Program-made: the position numbers and the translations under genes
Shown here: in pieces, positions 29,427-42,300 of the stretch
Position numbering within the stretch: the stretch's first letter is position 1
How the letters are laid out: each line of letters begins with the position of its first letter
Assembly: GCF_902459465.1 (NCBI RefSeq)
Contig: NC_047083.1
Span: forward strand, 8,361,526-8,425,525
DNA length: 64,000 nt
DNA from: Asterias rubens
Lineage: Eukaryota > Echinodermata > Asteroidea > Forcipulatida > Asteriidae
Reading direction: 5' to 3'
The notes under the pieces: generated by a model
What the model was told of the DNA's origin: nothing
The model's database searches: none
Seen by the model: only the letters and a program-made list of their open reading frames with translations

Positions 29427-32400
29427 TCAGTCCGAGTCATCACTCCCTCTTGATCGCTGTTGTTTGTTGCCATTCCGCTCACCGCTGCGACTTCGGGCGG
29501 GGCTGTTTGAGCGGCTTTTGGTGCGACTGCGTCGCGGGGTAGCGCTACGGCTGCGACGTGGTGTGCGACTATGCCTCGGTGATTTGCTGTTGTGCGGTGA
29601 TCTGCTACGGCGGGGGCTGCGACTGCGTTTCGGGCTGTTCGAACGACTGTGACTCCTTCTGTAATTACAAAGTCATAAACAAATATTAAAACAATGATTT
29701 GGAATAGCAAAGTGTTAGATATATTTGGTCGACGCTGCGCTTGTCATAATGTGTACTACATGAAGTTTAAAGTAAATTACAGAATGTTTGCCTTTTCAAA
29801 TACAGTCAACCATCCTTATAAAGAGCACAGTTATAAAAAGTTTATGCTTATCAAGAGCACTGAATTCAAACTCTGGTGTTTCTGATCAGCAGAGTGTGGG
29901 TTCGAATCCCCAGCTGTGACACTTGTGTCCTTAAGCAAGACACTTAACCATTGCTTCATCTTTCAAATGGGAGGTAAAAGCTGTTGGTCCCATAAGTTGT
30001 GTTCATGCATGTAAAAGAACCCAGTGCACTTATTGAAAAGAGAAGGGGTTCGCCCTGGTGTTCCTGGCTGTGGCTGCTGTATGCGCCGTAGCACCTTGTA
30101 AACCCTTATAAGGTGCTAAATAATTCATCACTGAAATAACCTATCTCTGTATACACTCGGCGCCTTGAGTACCTTGTTTGGCAGATGTGTGCGCTATAAA
30201 AGATAATGTCTTTGGAAAAGAAATGTTTGAGATGGGTTCTACTTATCAAGAATACATTCTGAAGTCTCAAGTCTCATGTCCATAACATCACTCCTGTTTT
30301 TTTTTAAACAGAGGTAATTTGGCCAGTTCCAGTTGGTCTCGTTATGACGAGTTGACAGTACAAAACTTTTAAAAGGAATGCTCTGGGATCAACTTCTATG
30401 AAATACTGGGTTGTATTCAGTTCCAATTCCATCATTTACCGTTTTCCTTTGATGTTACGATCACGGCTCCGGCTGCGTCGGCTCACGGGGCTACGGCTAC
30501 GCCTACGGGGCGGACTGCGGCTACGTCTCCGCGGGGGGCTGCGACTCCGCCTCCTGACTGGACTGCGACTTCTTGAGCGGTAGTTACTACGTCGCCTAGG
30601 AAACACAGCAAATAATAACAGACATGAAATAGCTGTTGCTTCCCCCTTCTTATATACAACATGATCCTGTGGCTGTTCTATGTGCTGAAAAAAAAGATGT
30701 AAACTCGTCATGTACATGTCGGGCTATTCCAGTTGAATTTTTCCAACATTTTCAACTAAGGTGGAGGTGTTTTAGTTTGCCTAAGTGGTAATACTTCTCG
30801 GCTTGCAGTCCAATGGTTGTGGGTTCGAATCCCATGCCAGGAATAGTTCTAATGTCTTTTGTTACAGGAATACATTTTCTTGTTTGTTTTTTTGTGGTAG
30901 TGGAAGTTCGCTACCTAGATATTTGTCGGTTTGAAGCAAACTCAAACTGTTGTCAGCAAACTGGACCTTATCTTTGGCATCCGAGTGTGTCTTCACACAC
31001 CTTTCTTTTATATTTTGTTACATAAACCTTTTCTTGTAAACAAGCAGTTTCTAGAAGATTTTCAGCTACCAAAAAAAAGTTTCTTCAAACATATTAAAAC
31101 TTGTTACCTCCGATCTCTGGAACGAGAACGTGATCTCGAACGATATCTGCGGAAAAGAAAATTAAACAACCCGTGACACAGAATCCTCTAATGAAAATCA
31201 TCTCTCCCCTTCCACCCTTTCATAAATAATAATAAAACAATAACAATAAGTAAAACTTAATTTGTCCAACTGCCTTTCAAAAAGCCCCAAAAACTCATTT
31301 AACTTTTCCTTAAAGACAGTGGACACTATTGGTAATTGTCAAAGACCAGTCTTCTCACTTGGTGTATCTCACCATATGCCTAAAATAACAAACCTGTGAA
31401 AATTTGTGCTCAATTGGTCATCAAAGTTGGGAGATAATAATGAAAGAAAAAACATCCTTGTCACACTGAGTTGTGGGCTTTCAGATGCTTGATTTTGAGA
31501 TCTCTGAGGTCTCGAAATCAAATTCGTGGAAAATTACTTCTTTCTCGAAAACTACGTTACTTCAGAGGGAGCAGTTTCTCACAATGTTTTATACTATCAA
31601 CCTCTCCCCATTACTTGTTACCAAGTAAGGTTTTGTGCTAATAATAATTTTGACAAGATTTAGACCAGAGTATTTTCTAGACTTCTTACCTTGAACGACC
31701 ATATCCCCCAAATCCGCCACCTGGTGGGAAATAACAAACATAAAAGTTTAACTTTAGTGAATGTTCGAAAACAAAATCAAACCGAAGACGAAAAGGAAAG
31801 AGACTCATACGCTATTTTACATAATGCCTTTTCAACATCACCCACTGTACTGTACGGCTGGCGTATTGCGTTTTTGCTCAAAACCACAGTGAATGATATT
31901 AGTAGGAGGGTTGACTGTGTACTGTGTAGATGCATTCACCCTATGAAATGTTCATGTTGCAGGCTGGTATAGTTTGTATATGGCAGACAGTAGGAGGGTT
32001 GACTGTGCTGAAGGTGCATTCACCACATGATTGCATATTGCAGGCTGTCGTGGGTTATCATTGAAAGTCACTGTGGATATTAAATGGTCAGACAGTAGGA
32101 GGGTTGACTGTGCTGTAGGTGCATTCACCACATGATTGCATATTGCAGGCTGTCGTGGGTTATCATTGAAAGTCACTGTGGATATTAAAATAATGGTCAA
32201 ACAGTAGGAGGGTTGACTGGGTTGTAGGTGCATTCACCACATGATTGCATATTGCAGGCTGTCGTGGGTTATCATTGAAAGTCACTGTGGATATTAAATG
32301 GTCAAACAGTAGGAGGGTTGACTATGTGCATTCACCACATGATATCATGCTACAGGCAGCTGGACAAGTTCATAATTAAAAGTCACAGTGGGTGGATGAT

Positions 32401-35400
32401 ATTGAATGGTCAGACAGTAGGAGGGTTTATTTCTGTTTGACTGTTTTGATGCATAATCAAGAAGATGGACTTGACTTACGGTAACCTCTGGTATCGCTGC
32501 GACAAGCTCGGGCAAAGTGGCCTATCCCACCACACTTATAACACTCATCATCGCTCTGTGTGGTCAAAAGCAACAACAAAACAAATAAACAAACAAATTA
32601 ACAAACAACTATTAAAATAGAGTTTAAAATTATGGTGTTTTTTGGTGATTTGCAGTAATTTCTAAAAGAGGGCAAAACTGTAATTTGTTTGTCGAACATG
32701 TTTAGTCCTTGGAAAACGTAGAAACATTTTATGGAGTACAAGGGCGGACATACATATCGTCGTTGTTTTTACTAAGTGACAAATGAAACAAAAACCTTAA
32801 CATTTAGCCATCAGGGTTGTGTAAAGTATTAATGTATTCAATGCTGTTGACATTTTCACAAAGTTTCACAACCGATACACAATAATACGTAGTGAAATTA
32901 CACTACACTATGCCGTTAATATTTTCACGTTTCAGAACCTAATGCCTAATAATTTGTACTTAAAATTACACCGCTTACAATAACAACCACTACTATATTT
33001 TTCATTCGTTGTTTTTACAAAGTGACAAATCAAAAATCGCCACTGAAGTCCATTGTAATATTTGAAAGTACACAACACTCCAGACTTACCACCCCTCGCT
33101 TTGGCCCTCTCGCCCACTCAACCACGATGCTCTGCCCACAAATCTCCTGACGATCTTCAAACTTCTGGGCGTCCTGTCACATGCGTAAAATACAAGAAAT
33201 TGTATATAAACACACACAAATGTTCCTAGAAATAAGGAAAACAGACTAAATTTTTTCCGATTATCCTTTAATAAACTTGTTCATGTTAACTTTAAAGAAA
33301 ATCTTAAATTAATTCATGATTCATTTAGTTTTTTATATTTTAAATTTTTGGTTTGTTTTGGGGAGCACTCAAGTTGCAACATACTGAATAAACTTACACA
33401 GTGACCAAGCACCCAAAAGCATGTCAAATTTTGAAGAATTTAAAAGGGGTTTAAGTTGAAATTCTTAAAGAAGACACTTTAATAAACCAAAGGAAACAAA
33501 AAATCTACCTAAGAAGGAGTTATTCCTCCAAAAACAAGAAAAATGTCACACACTAAACTATCGCCAAATCAAATAATAACCAAGATAAATTCTAACTTCA
33601 AATTTCACTGGGAACTGGGGATGACCTAAAAAGCAAGTCAGAGAAAATATCACTTAAAAATGTTCCTTTGTCTTAGGACCAGGCAGTATTTCAGGGGTTT
33701 TTTTGTGGGGGGGGGGGGGGGGTGAGGGATGGTTTACCCGCAACACTGATGTGTATACAGTGTATTCTTTCACAGTCCTTTGAATAAAATTGTGTTTCAA
33801 CCATTAGCCTACACTGTAAATCTACACGTATCAGTCAATTCTTTTGATTTCAACTTTTGTCATAAACTTTTGCTAGAATTTTAGCCGCCCATTCATCTCA
33901 ACTCTTAAAGACAGTGGACACTATTGGTAATTGTCACAGACCAGTCTCCTCACTTGGTGTATCTCAACATTTGCATAAAACAACAAACCTGTGAAAATTT
34001 GAGCTCAATCGGTCATCGAACTTGCGAGATAATAATGAAAGAAAAAAACCTTTGTCACACGAAGTTGTGTGCGTTCGAGACCTCAAGTTCTAAATCTGAG
34101 GTCTCAAAATCAAATTCGTGGAAAATTACTTCTTTCTGGAAAACTACGTCACTTCAAAGGGAGCCGTTTCTCACAATGTTTTACACTATCAACCTCTCCC
34201 AATTTCTCTTTACCAAGTAAGGTTTTATGCTAATAATTATTTTGACTAATTACCAAAACTGTCCACTGCCTTTAAGTACACAGTTTAGCCTGTTGTTAAT
34301 TTGTTTTATTTTTTTTTCTGGTAGGGGAGGGAAGGCGGTCAGGGGGGTGGGGGGCCGTTAGAAGTTATCTTGGCTATTGTATGTAAGGCATTCACTTCTC
34401 ATTACGTACTCTAAAGAACAATATGTGCCGTCAATATGTGCTGAAAAGGAGGTGGTCGGGTAGACATGAAAAGCCGCCCATGGTAGGACCCGGTTTCATT
34501 AGGCTCTGCAGCGGTCAGCGCTAGTGTTTCAATTCACACTAGCAAGTCACATGGCTTTATGATGGAGCTACTATATTTTGGTAGAGCGCCCTCTTGCAAC
34601 CAGACATGTGGTTTGGTAGCTTGTCTTCGCCGCACGTCTGCTTTTGGTAGTGATTTGAGATCTTTGATTTCAAAGTGTAAAGCGCCCTCTTGTGGCCTGG
34701 ATATGGGGTATCTAGGACCTCCGAAAACTCGTCTAGCGCCCTCTTGTGGCCCGGATATGGGGTTTCTAGAGCCTCCGAGAACTCGTCTTTGAGTGGTCAG
34801 GAGGGGATTGTGGTTGACGGTAGGCTGAGGTGGGTTGGTAGCGACCCCCCGGCTAGGCTTCAATCTCTGGCGGTTATGGTAGTGTTTAAATGCTCTAAGG
34901 TAGTGACAACCAACCAACGTCATTCATTCGGACTTGGTAGTGACCGACAACTTTTTGGGTAGGCAAAGGAACTCTGTGTAAAATGCAATCATTCAAGAAT
35001 TAAGTGTCAACAAGTAAATCAACAAAAAAGCATCCAAAAGTAAAAATTGAAAAAATAAACTGAGAGCAGAAGTAAATTCGATTCAGGAATGAAGGTTCTG
35101 TTTTTTCAAACTGCATTTTAAAGACACTGGACACTTTTGGTAATTGTCAAAGACCAGTCTTCTCAATTGGTGTATTTCAACATATGCATGAAATAAAAAA
35201 CCTGTGAACATTTGAGGTCAGTTAATATATAGTTATAATAGTGAAAGAAAAAACACCCTTGTCACACAAAGTTGTGTGCTGTCAGATGCTTGATTTCGAG
35301 ACCTCAAATTCTAAATCTGAGGTCTCGAAATCAAATTCGTGGAAAATTACTTCTTTCTCAAACACAACGTCAGTTCAGAGGGAGATTCTCCACTATGCTT

Positions 35401-37958
35401 TATACTGTCAACCTCTCCCCATTACTTGTTACCAAGTGAGGTTTTATGCTTTATAGTTATTTTGATGAATTACCAATAGTGTCCACTGCCTTTAATCAAT
35501 ATTTACTTCAATTTGTCATAAGAAGTGAACACTCCCAAACCTAACTATGTAAAAACCCATGGCCCAATTTCATGGAGCTACTTCATGGAGACACAAATTA
35601 CCTAAGCTCCAAACAATTATGCTAACCAGAATAAGGTTACCGGCCATAGTACCATGTCACATGTAGAATTTATGACCGGTGTCTTGCTCCTTTTTGGTAA
35701 GCAGAAAATTGTTAAGCAATAATTCCTGCTTTAAAGCAGCTTGATGAAATTATATTCTTGCCAAGAATTCTTGCCAACAATCAAAACCTTCAATCGAACT
35801 AATGTTTTAATTTGTTTTTGTTATCAGAATTATCATCGCAATTAAATTATGAAAATTATATCAAATGGTCAAGTACAGCTCATGTTAATTTGTTTAGTTT
35901 CTGCTGTATTTCTTGTGAAAAGAACAGGGGTCGATTTCACAAAGAGTTAAGACTAGTCTTATCTCGAGTTGGGAAGAGTTACTCCGAGTCCTAACTTAGG
36001 ACTAGCTATACGTTTTTGATATTAACTCATTGTGAAAATTGACCCCGGACTGTTTTTGCTGTTTTCTAAGCAAGTACTGTACATGTAGATACTGTTTTCA
36101 GACTTTCACAGGTAACTTTTCTTGGTATGACCCTACCTAAAAGAAGTGAGTCGTTTTGAAGACCAATATTGCGTTAAATTTCAGACAAGTTACTCAAAGA
36201 TGGTTCTCACTGGAATTGCAGAATTGGATAAAAATGACGTTATGTCTAATGCGTGTGAACCAACGCAGTACTTAACCCTACTAATACTTTTATCATTCAT
36301 TATTTTATTATAAATATTTAGAGTCTTGGTTAATTTGCGGCTTTACTCACCTCCGCATCCCGGGGGTCTTCATAATCAATGAAGGCATAGGCTGTTAACA
36401 AACATATGAATGAATTAGTTAATGAAATAGTTGACAAAAGAAGATTTGTTAACACCATTAGTAGTTATTATGACCAGTATTTTACTTGATGAATCCCAAA
36501 ATCGGTGAAAATTTTGACTCAATTGGTCATCTAGTTTGCAATAGATTGAAGGGAATAATTACAGAAAAAACACCCTTGTTGCACACAGTGCTTTCAGGCA
36601 TAAAAGGATTCAGCTCTTCAGGGTCTGAAGTCTTTTAATATTTGAGTGAGAAACTACCTCTTTCACAAAAAACTGTCACTTCTGATGTTTTCTCACAATG
36701 TTTTATACTATCAACAGCTCCCCAATTACCAAGTAAGTTTTTATGCTAGTGTTCAGTGCCTTTAAATTTTGTCAGAACTTGGAGGTCTTTGAACTTTTCG
36801 CAACTATAACTTACTTAAGGTTAGCAAAGCAATGGAAGGGTCAAAATGAAAACCGCATTTGAAGAAATGGACAAACATTTATAATTACTCACCCATTCCA
36901 GTCCCTGAAGTTAAAACATCAGGATCCAAATCATTATTTCATCCAGGACCAAGAATCCAAGAGAGAAAAAGAAAAAGGACAAACAGGAAACACATATCGT
37001 ATTATAAGATTGATTCTAATTATTGTACCTTAAAAAAATGAGATATACATGTACCTTTTTGGGGGTGAAAATATTAAGGGAAAAAGTGGTGGAAAGGGAA
37101 ACATTTATGTTAGTCTGTTAGTACTTTAGTATGTCGCTCAAAGTCAAATGTAAAATGTTGTGAATTTCACTGAAATTGAAAGGTGGCACTCACTGCCACT
37201 GGTGATAATGATATGCAATTCTTTCCCGTTTCATTTTGAAAGTACAAAGTGACATCGTAATAAACAGAGTAGTAATTTTGATATTATAAATCGTAATTTA
37301 GTTACAAATTTACACCAACATTACAAATAAAATAGTTAATGTTTTAAATAATTATGTACAAGTAACTACTACTGTACTTGTACTAGTACTACTCTAGGCC
37401 TAATTAAAATATTATTTTCCTTTTTGATAGTTTTGTAAAATAATTTTGTAAAATAATTTTTGTAAAATTATAAAAATTTAAATCTTTATTTTGTAAAAAT
37501 AGTTAGGCCTCATAGTCATATAGGCTATTATGAATATTAATAATATTGTTACTAATAATAGTAACTAATAGTATACTAATTTGTCCCTCCCATCCCAGCT
37601 GCCTGGCCCTGATGATAATTGTCAATAAAATTAAAATAGCAAATAGGGCCATAAATATAGGCCTTTGGATGGGAAGCCGGCCTTATTCTGGTGTGGTTAA
37701 TAAACCGTGTAAACATTTTCGGAACAAATTTCAAGATCTCCCTTTTTAAAACAAATTGTATGAAGGTCGAGTAGTCTAAAAATAGAAAACCAGGGGCTTT
37801 TTAAAAGGTCGACTCGTCTCAAAACACGAAAGAAGAAAAAGCTTAATACCGTATTTCAGTTCGCATCTCTGCATCGGTCCGTACTTCATAAACACATCTT
37901 CGACATCTCTTTGTCGAGTCTGCTTACTCAACCTTCCAATGAAGAGCTGAGCAGACAT
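29427..37958 (-). CDS. SR splicing factor with RRM, CCHC zinc knuckle and RS domain
   Basis: Eight exons in transcript order on the minus strand: 37958-37850, 36391-36351, 33173-33090, 32555-32480, 31720-31690, 31146-31108, 30595-30440, 29658-29427. They join in frame to 255 residues. The start is ATG 37958 (MSAQLFIGRL). One RRM spans about residues 4-72, with RNP2-like LFIGRL 5-10 and RNP1-like YAFIDYED. A CCHC knuckle sits at C83, C86, H91, C96 (CYKCGGIGHFARAC). A short Gly-rich linker follows (GGFGGYGRS), then an RS tail from about residue 106 to the end with many RSRSP and RRRS repeats, ending in an acidic SDDSD. SR proteins bind exonic enhancers and recruit the spliceosome in the nucleus; the RS tail is the phosphorylated interaction surface. 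RRM+knuckle+RS is the SRSF7/RSZ architecture, but the RRM itself reads more like SRSF4/6, so I give no symbol. The gene is divergent from ARL1. Confidence 0.9.
29850..30205 (+). mobile_element. SINE-1 in the last SR-gene intron
   Basis: AAGAGCACTGAATTCAAACT and B box GGGTTCGAATCCCC are followed by the core ATGGGAGGTAAAAGCTG and AAAAGAACCCAGTGCACTT. It is antisense to the SR gene. Confidence 0.75.
30768..30845 (+). mobile_element. tRNA-like fragment
   Basis: GCCTAAGTGGTAATACTTCT and GTGGGTTCGAATCCCATGCC form A- and B-box-like segments, but the stems do not close well. It is probably a SINE head in SR intron 6 rather than a functional tRNA. Confidence 0.45.
31310..31654 (+). mobile_element. 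Family A MITE, right end missing
   Basis: The left end TTAAAGACAGTGGACACTAT is intact. The copy breaks off at ATAATAATTTTGAC, 35 bases from SR exon 5 (exon at 31690-31720). Confidence 0.8.
31890..32425. repeat. Minisatellite of ~105-bp units in SR intron 4
   Basis: About five units begin AGTAGGAGGGTTGACTGTG and contain GCATTCACCACATGATTGCA and GTCGTGGGTTATCATTGAAA. Spacing varies from about 91 to 111 bases. Confidence 0.85.
33706..33722 (+). repeat. Poly-G run
   Basis: About 16 consecutive G residues lie in SR intron 2. Similar G or C runs occur at 2328-2340 and 8796-8812. Confidence 0.8.
33905..34275 (+). mobile_element. Family A MITE
   Basis: Both ends are present (TTAAAGACAGTGGACACTAT and CTGTCCACTGCCTTTAA), with the GAGACCTC/GAGGTCTC hairpin. 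It lies in SR intron 2. Confidence 0.85.
34570..34800. repeat. Short tandem repeat of ~56-bp units
   Basis: AGCGCCCTCTTGTGGC, a GGATATGGGGT word and CTCCGA(A/G)AACTCGTC recur twice in tandem, with a diverged third unit upstream. The open frames across it are incidental. Confidence 0.6.
35117..35495 (+). mobile_element. Family A MITE
   Basis: The left end TTTAAAGACACTGGACACTT and right end TAGTGTCCACTGCCTTTAA flank an intact central hairpin. It lies in SR intron 2. Confidence 0.85.
35571..35755. mobile_element. Family E MITE, diverged
   Basis: It begins GGCCCAATTTCATGGAGCTA and contains ATTATGCTAACCAGAATAAG. The right end is AGCAGCTTGATGAAATTATA. Confidence 0.5.
35926..36047. mobile_element. 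Family F MITE
   Basis: GGGGTCGATTTCACAAAGAG is mirrored by CATTGTGAAAATTGACCCC, with AAGACTAGTCTTATCTCGAG inside. Confidence 0.65.
36471..36765 (+). mobile_element. Family A MITE, degenerate
   Basis: It retains TTGACTCAATTGGTCATC, AAAAAACACCCTTGTTGCAC, TTTTATACTATCAACAGCTC and the end GTTCAGTGCCTTTAAA. The left end is gone. It lies in SR intron 1. Confidence 0.6.
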
Positions 37959-39347
37959 TTTGGCAATCAACAAGAAATTAATTTGGCAATATTCTCTCGA
38001 TTTTACTTCCCCGTTGTTTGTTGTGCGGCGATCGTGTGTGACGTGTGTACAACAACAGTGTGCGTTGCTTCGTGTTCAAATTGTAATCTTTCGCTCGTCC
38101 CCTAATACGCTTTACTCACTGATGATAACCCTGCGGACGAGGTGATCAAAACTTAGTCAGCAGTGTTTATTATTTCTTACCAAAACATGTATTGGCGACT
38201 GGGTACCAGACTTTAATTTTCCCCAAAAATGTTTTGTCTTTCCCCGCAATTAATTTGATTAAAAGTAACTACTGGGTTGAATTTCAACAAAATTAACCAT
38301 ACTGCTTTGAAATTCGGTTCGATTATACCCATGCAACGATTTGTACCCAATATTTTGGATTAATGACTGTGTAAGACGAGTTTTAGTTTGCAAAGTTAAT
38401 AAATAGTACAGTACAGTAGTTGGTGTTGCCAGGCTGTTCTTTTACCGGACCTTATAATTTCGAGAAAAAAAAGTAATGAATTAAATTTTGTTTTTTTGAA
38501 AGATGATAAAATTACAATAAAAAATAATTCGCCAAGCAAGGTGAACTGTAATTTCTTAAAGCTTTTTTTGTATAATTCCTTGGTAATTTTCACTTTTAGA
38601 TTTGTTTACTTACGTTGTTTGTATTTTTTTAGTTTGAAATAATACTTGTATTTTATGTATTATATTCCGGTTATAAATAGTTTACTTGTTTATTTATTTT
38701 ATTCGAAATTTTACTTTGTATTTTTTAATAAAACTTTTTATTTTAGCATAGAGCAAGGAACAGAACTTGCTCTATGATTTGTATGTGTTTTTTGATTATT
38801 GTTTATTTTTCAAACATTTATCATCTAAATTTCTTGTCATATCATGTATTATATTTTATTTACGTGTTTTCTGCTTAATTTTTCTTCCAAAAATGTTTTT
38901 ACTTCAATTGTTAACTATATACATACATATAGGAGTGCTTTTCGAAAAATATGTATCAGTTTCCTAATATTGGTCAAAAGTATTTTATTAAGTATTTTTT
39001 TCAAAACATCTGGGAAAAGAACGGCAAAGCAATAGCCTTTGTCATGAAATACACGTTGGCAAAGAATAATATCTAGTGCATGACGTCATCGTTTAGCTGA
39101 CACGTTGGATTTGAGCATAATGTATGCATATCATGTATAGTACGAACATGATTAGATGTACAGTGTGTACGGATTCTATGTGTACATTGCACAAGAATGA
39201 CAACTTCTGCAACAACGAAAGGAACTTTTAACGTCAATGGCACGAAATTTACCTTAAAGTGTTGATATTTTGCTTATTTTTTTAGTACATTGGAAAAGTT
39301 GAAACCTGCTAGATCTGGTGTTTCCATCGAGACAGTATTTATTAAAA
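37959..39347. promoter_or_regulatory. Divergent promoter region between the SR gene and ARL1
   Basis: The two start codons face away from each other across 1.4 kb, so both promoters must lie here unless 5' UTR introns extend further. The segment next to the SR start (about 38020-38110) has more GC and CpG, as expected for a promoter. The middle (38400-39000) is strongly AT-rich. No TATA element can be assigned. Confidence 0.4.
39081..39088. promoter_or_regulatory. Perfect CRE/ATF site TGACGTCA
   Basis: The palindromic consensus for CREB/ATF factors lies 260 bases upstream of the ARL1 start codon. No other repeat explains it. Use of the site is inferred from sequence only. Confidence 0.4.
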
Positions 39348-42300
39348 ATGGGTAAGTTTTTCAGAGCAGACAGAGATTTTTGCAACTGTCCGTAAATTGG
39401 GCAAAACTCCACTTTCGCCGGTGTCTGCTCCAAAAATAAACAAGTACCGTTTAGTAGTCCGCCCCAAACCAAATGCATAAACCAGGCATACAGCTTTCCA
39501 GTTGATCAGCTGATTTCCTTGTACCTGGGCCCAATTTCATAGAGCTGCTAAGCACAAAAATTTGCTAAGCGTGAAATTTCTTTCTTGATAAAAACAGGAT
39601 TACCAACCAAATTTCCACTGGATTTTCGGGATAAGCAAACAACAGATGAATACCAGTTAAACAAGCAATATGCAACAAAAAGAAATCGCTTTGCAAACGC
39701 TTTATTTTGTTGTTGGACTAAACCATTCTGTGAAAGGGGTGTTACAATGTTGCAGTGCTGCAGCGCATGCGCGCCATGGCATGATGAGTGAACGGCGGGC
39801 AATGTAAACGGACAGCGCGCCCGCACTGCCTTGAAACACCCCTTTCACAGAATGGTTAAGTCCAACATCAAAATAAAGCGTTTGCAACAAGTTCAAAATA
39901 TCCTGGGAATTCGCTCCGGGATCTGGTAAGTTTTTGTCCTTTTTCTTCAAAAATATTTTCTCAATGGTGTTTTGAGTGTTCATTAGACATTGAGGATTAA
40001 GTTCTTGCCCTTAGAATTTTTGTCATGATTTTTGAAAGTGGTAAAAATGGGGCAAATCTGGTGACTAGCTGTCAAAATTATACGTCATCTTTAAGTCATC
40101 TTTATAATAAGATTCAGATAAAATAGCGTTGTTACATTTATTTTCTTGTTTTTATTGTACTTGTATCCTAGCCAATCCTTTAAGCTTATTTGTGTTTAAT
40201 TAACTCCAAAACTCTTTAATTTTTTAGGGGGATTTTTTACTAGAATGTTCTCCGGCTTGTTTGGCTCCAAAGAGCTAAGAATTCTAATCCTTGGCCTGGA
40301 CGGTGCTGGCAAAACAACAATACTCTACCGCCTTCATGTTGGCGAAGTAGTTACCACGATACCAAGTAAGTAGAAACAAGTACCTGGGTTTTTTTTTCTT
40401 TTCATTTCACTGATTTTATAACTTCTTTAAAGGCAGTGGACACTATTGGTAACTACTCAAAATAGTTGTTATCATAAAAACTTACTTGGTAACGAGCAAT
40501 ATCAATGGAGAGCTGTTGATAGTATAAAACATTGTGAGAAACGACTCCCTCTGAAGTAATGTAGTTTTTGAGAAAGTTTTCTCACTAAAATATTTGAATT
40601 TGATTTTGAGACCTCAGAATTTGATTTTGAGTTCTTGAAATCAAGCATCTGATGAAAGCACACAACTGTTTTTCTTCAATTATTCTCTCGCAACTTTGAC
40701 GACTAATTGAGCTCAAATGTTCCCAGGTTTGTTATTTTGAGATGCACCAAGTGGTCTTTTGACAATAACCAAAGGTGTCCAGTGTCTTTAAGTCAAAAGT
40801 GAAGCTTTCTCAGCCATTTCCAATCTAGCTGAGAACAAGCTACAATCTCAGCACTGAGCTCTCAATAATAAGCCAGCTTGATACTAATTTTGTATCATAT
40901 TATTTGTTTTCCTTCCTCTTCTTTTTCTCACAGCCATTGGTTTTAATGTAGAAACTGTCAAATATGGCAATATCAAATTTCAAGTATGGGATCTTGGTGG
41001 ACAGACCAGCATAAGGTAAGCATACCCCTCCCCCTTTAAATAAAAGCATATCTAAAATGTTTTGAAAATGAAAGATAAATGCTATCCCTCAAACCTTCCC
41101 AAACCCATCAAAATCCACATTTTGTTTGATTCTGTTGAACTGAGGACTGCACACAAAAATTTATTATGCTTTACCACCATAATCAGAGTCCAGCAGTTTG
41201 GGTGTTGAGTTACTGTATGGTGTTTGACTGAGGACTGCACAAGTAAACTGATCATGCTTTACATGGGATCAGGCATACTACAATAATCAGAGTCCAACAG
41301 TTTGGGTGGTGAGTTACTGAATGGTGTTTGACTGAGGACTACACTAGTAAACTGATCATGCTTTACATGGGATCAGGCATACCACCATAATCAGAGTGCA
41401 ACAGTTTGGGTGTTGAGTTACTGTATGGTGTTAGACTGAGGACTGCACTAGTTAACTGATCATGCTTTACATGGGATCAGGCATACCACAATAATCAGAA
41501 TCCAACAGTTTGGGTGTTGAGTTACTGAATGGTGTTGGACTGAGGACTGCACTAGTAAACTGATCATGCTTTACATGGGATCAGGCATACCACAATAATC
41601 AGAGCGCAACAGTTTGGGTGTTGAGTTACTGTATGGTGTTTGACTGAGGACTGCACAAGTAAACTGATCATGCTTTACATGGGATCAGGCATACCACCAT
41701 AATCAGAGTCCAACAGTTTGAGTGTTGAGTTACTGTATGGTGTTTGACTGAGGACTGCACAAGTAAACTGATCATGCTTTACATGGGATCAGGCATACCA
41801 CCATAATCAGAGTCCAACAGTTTGAGTGTTGAGTTACTGTATGGTGTTTGACTGAGGACTGCACAAGTAAACTGATCATGCTTTACATGGGATCAGGCAT
41901 ACCACCATAATCAGAGCGCAACAGTTTGGGTGGTGAGTTACTGAATGGTGTTTGACTGAGGACTGCACTAGTTAACTGATCATGCTTTACATGGGATCAG
42001 GCATACCACAATAATCAGAGCGCAACAGTTTGGGTGTTGAGTTACTGTATGGTGTTTGACTGAGGACTGCACAAGTAAACTGATCATGCTTTACATGGGA
42101 TCAGGCATACCACCATAATCAGAGTCCAACAGTTTGAGTGTTGAGTTACTGTATGGTGTTTGACTGAGGACTGCACAAGTAAACTGATCATGCTTTACAT
42201 GGGATCAGGCATACCACCATAATCAGAGTCCAACAGTTTGAGTGTTGAGTTACTGTATGGTGTTTGACTGAGGACTGCACAAGTAAACTGATCATGCTTT

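Noticed and set aside
29464..29652. Plus-strand frame rich in RLRRG repeats
   Set aside because: It is the antisense shadow of the RS-domain exon of the SR gene. The frame at 30398-30583 is the same case.
34559..34962. Overlapping 77-129 residue frames on both strands
   Set aside because: They coincide with a short tandem repeat and lack splice-compatible continuation. The repeat explains them.
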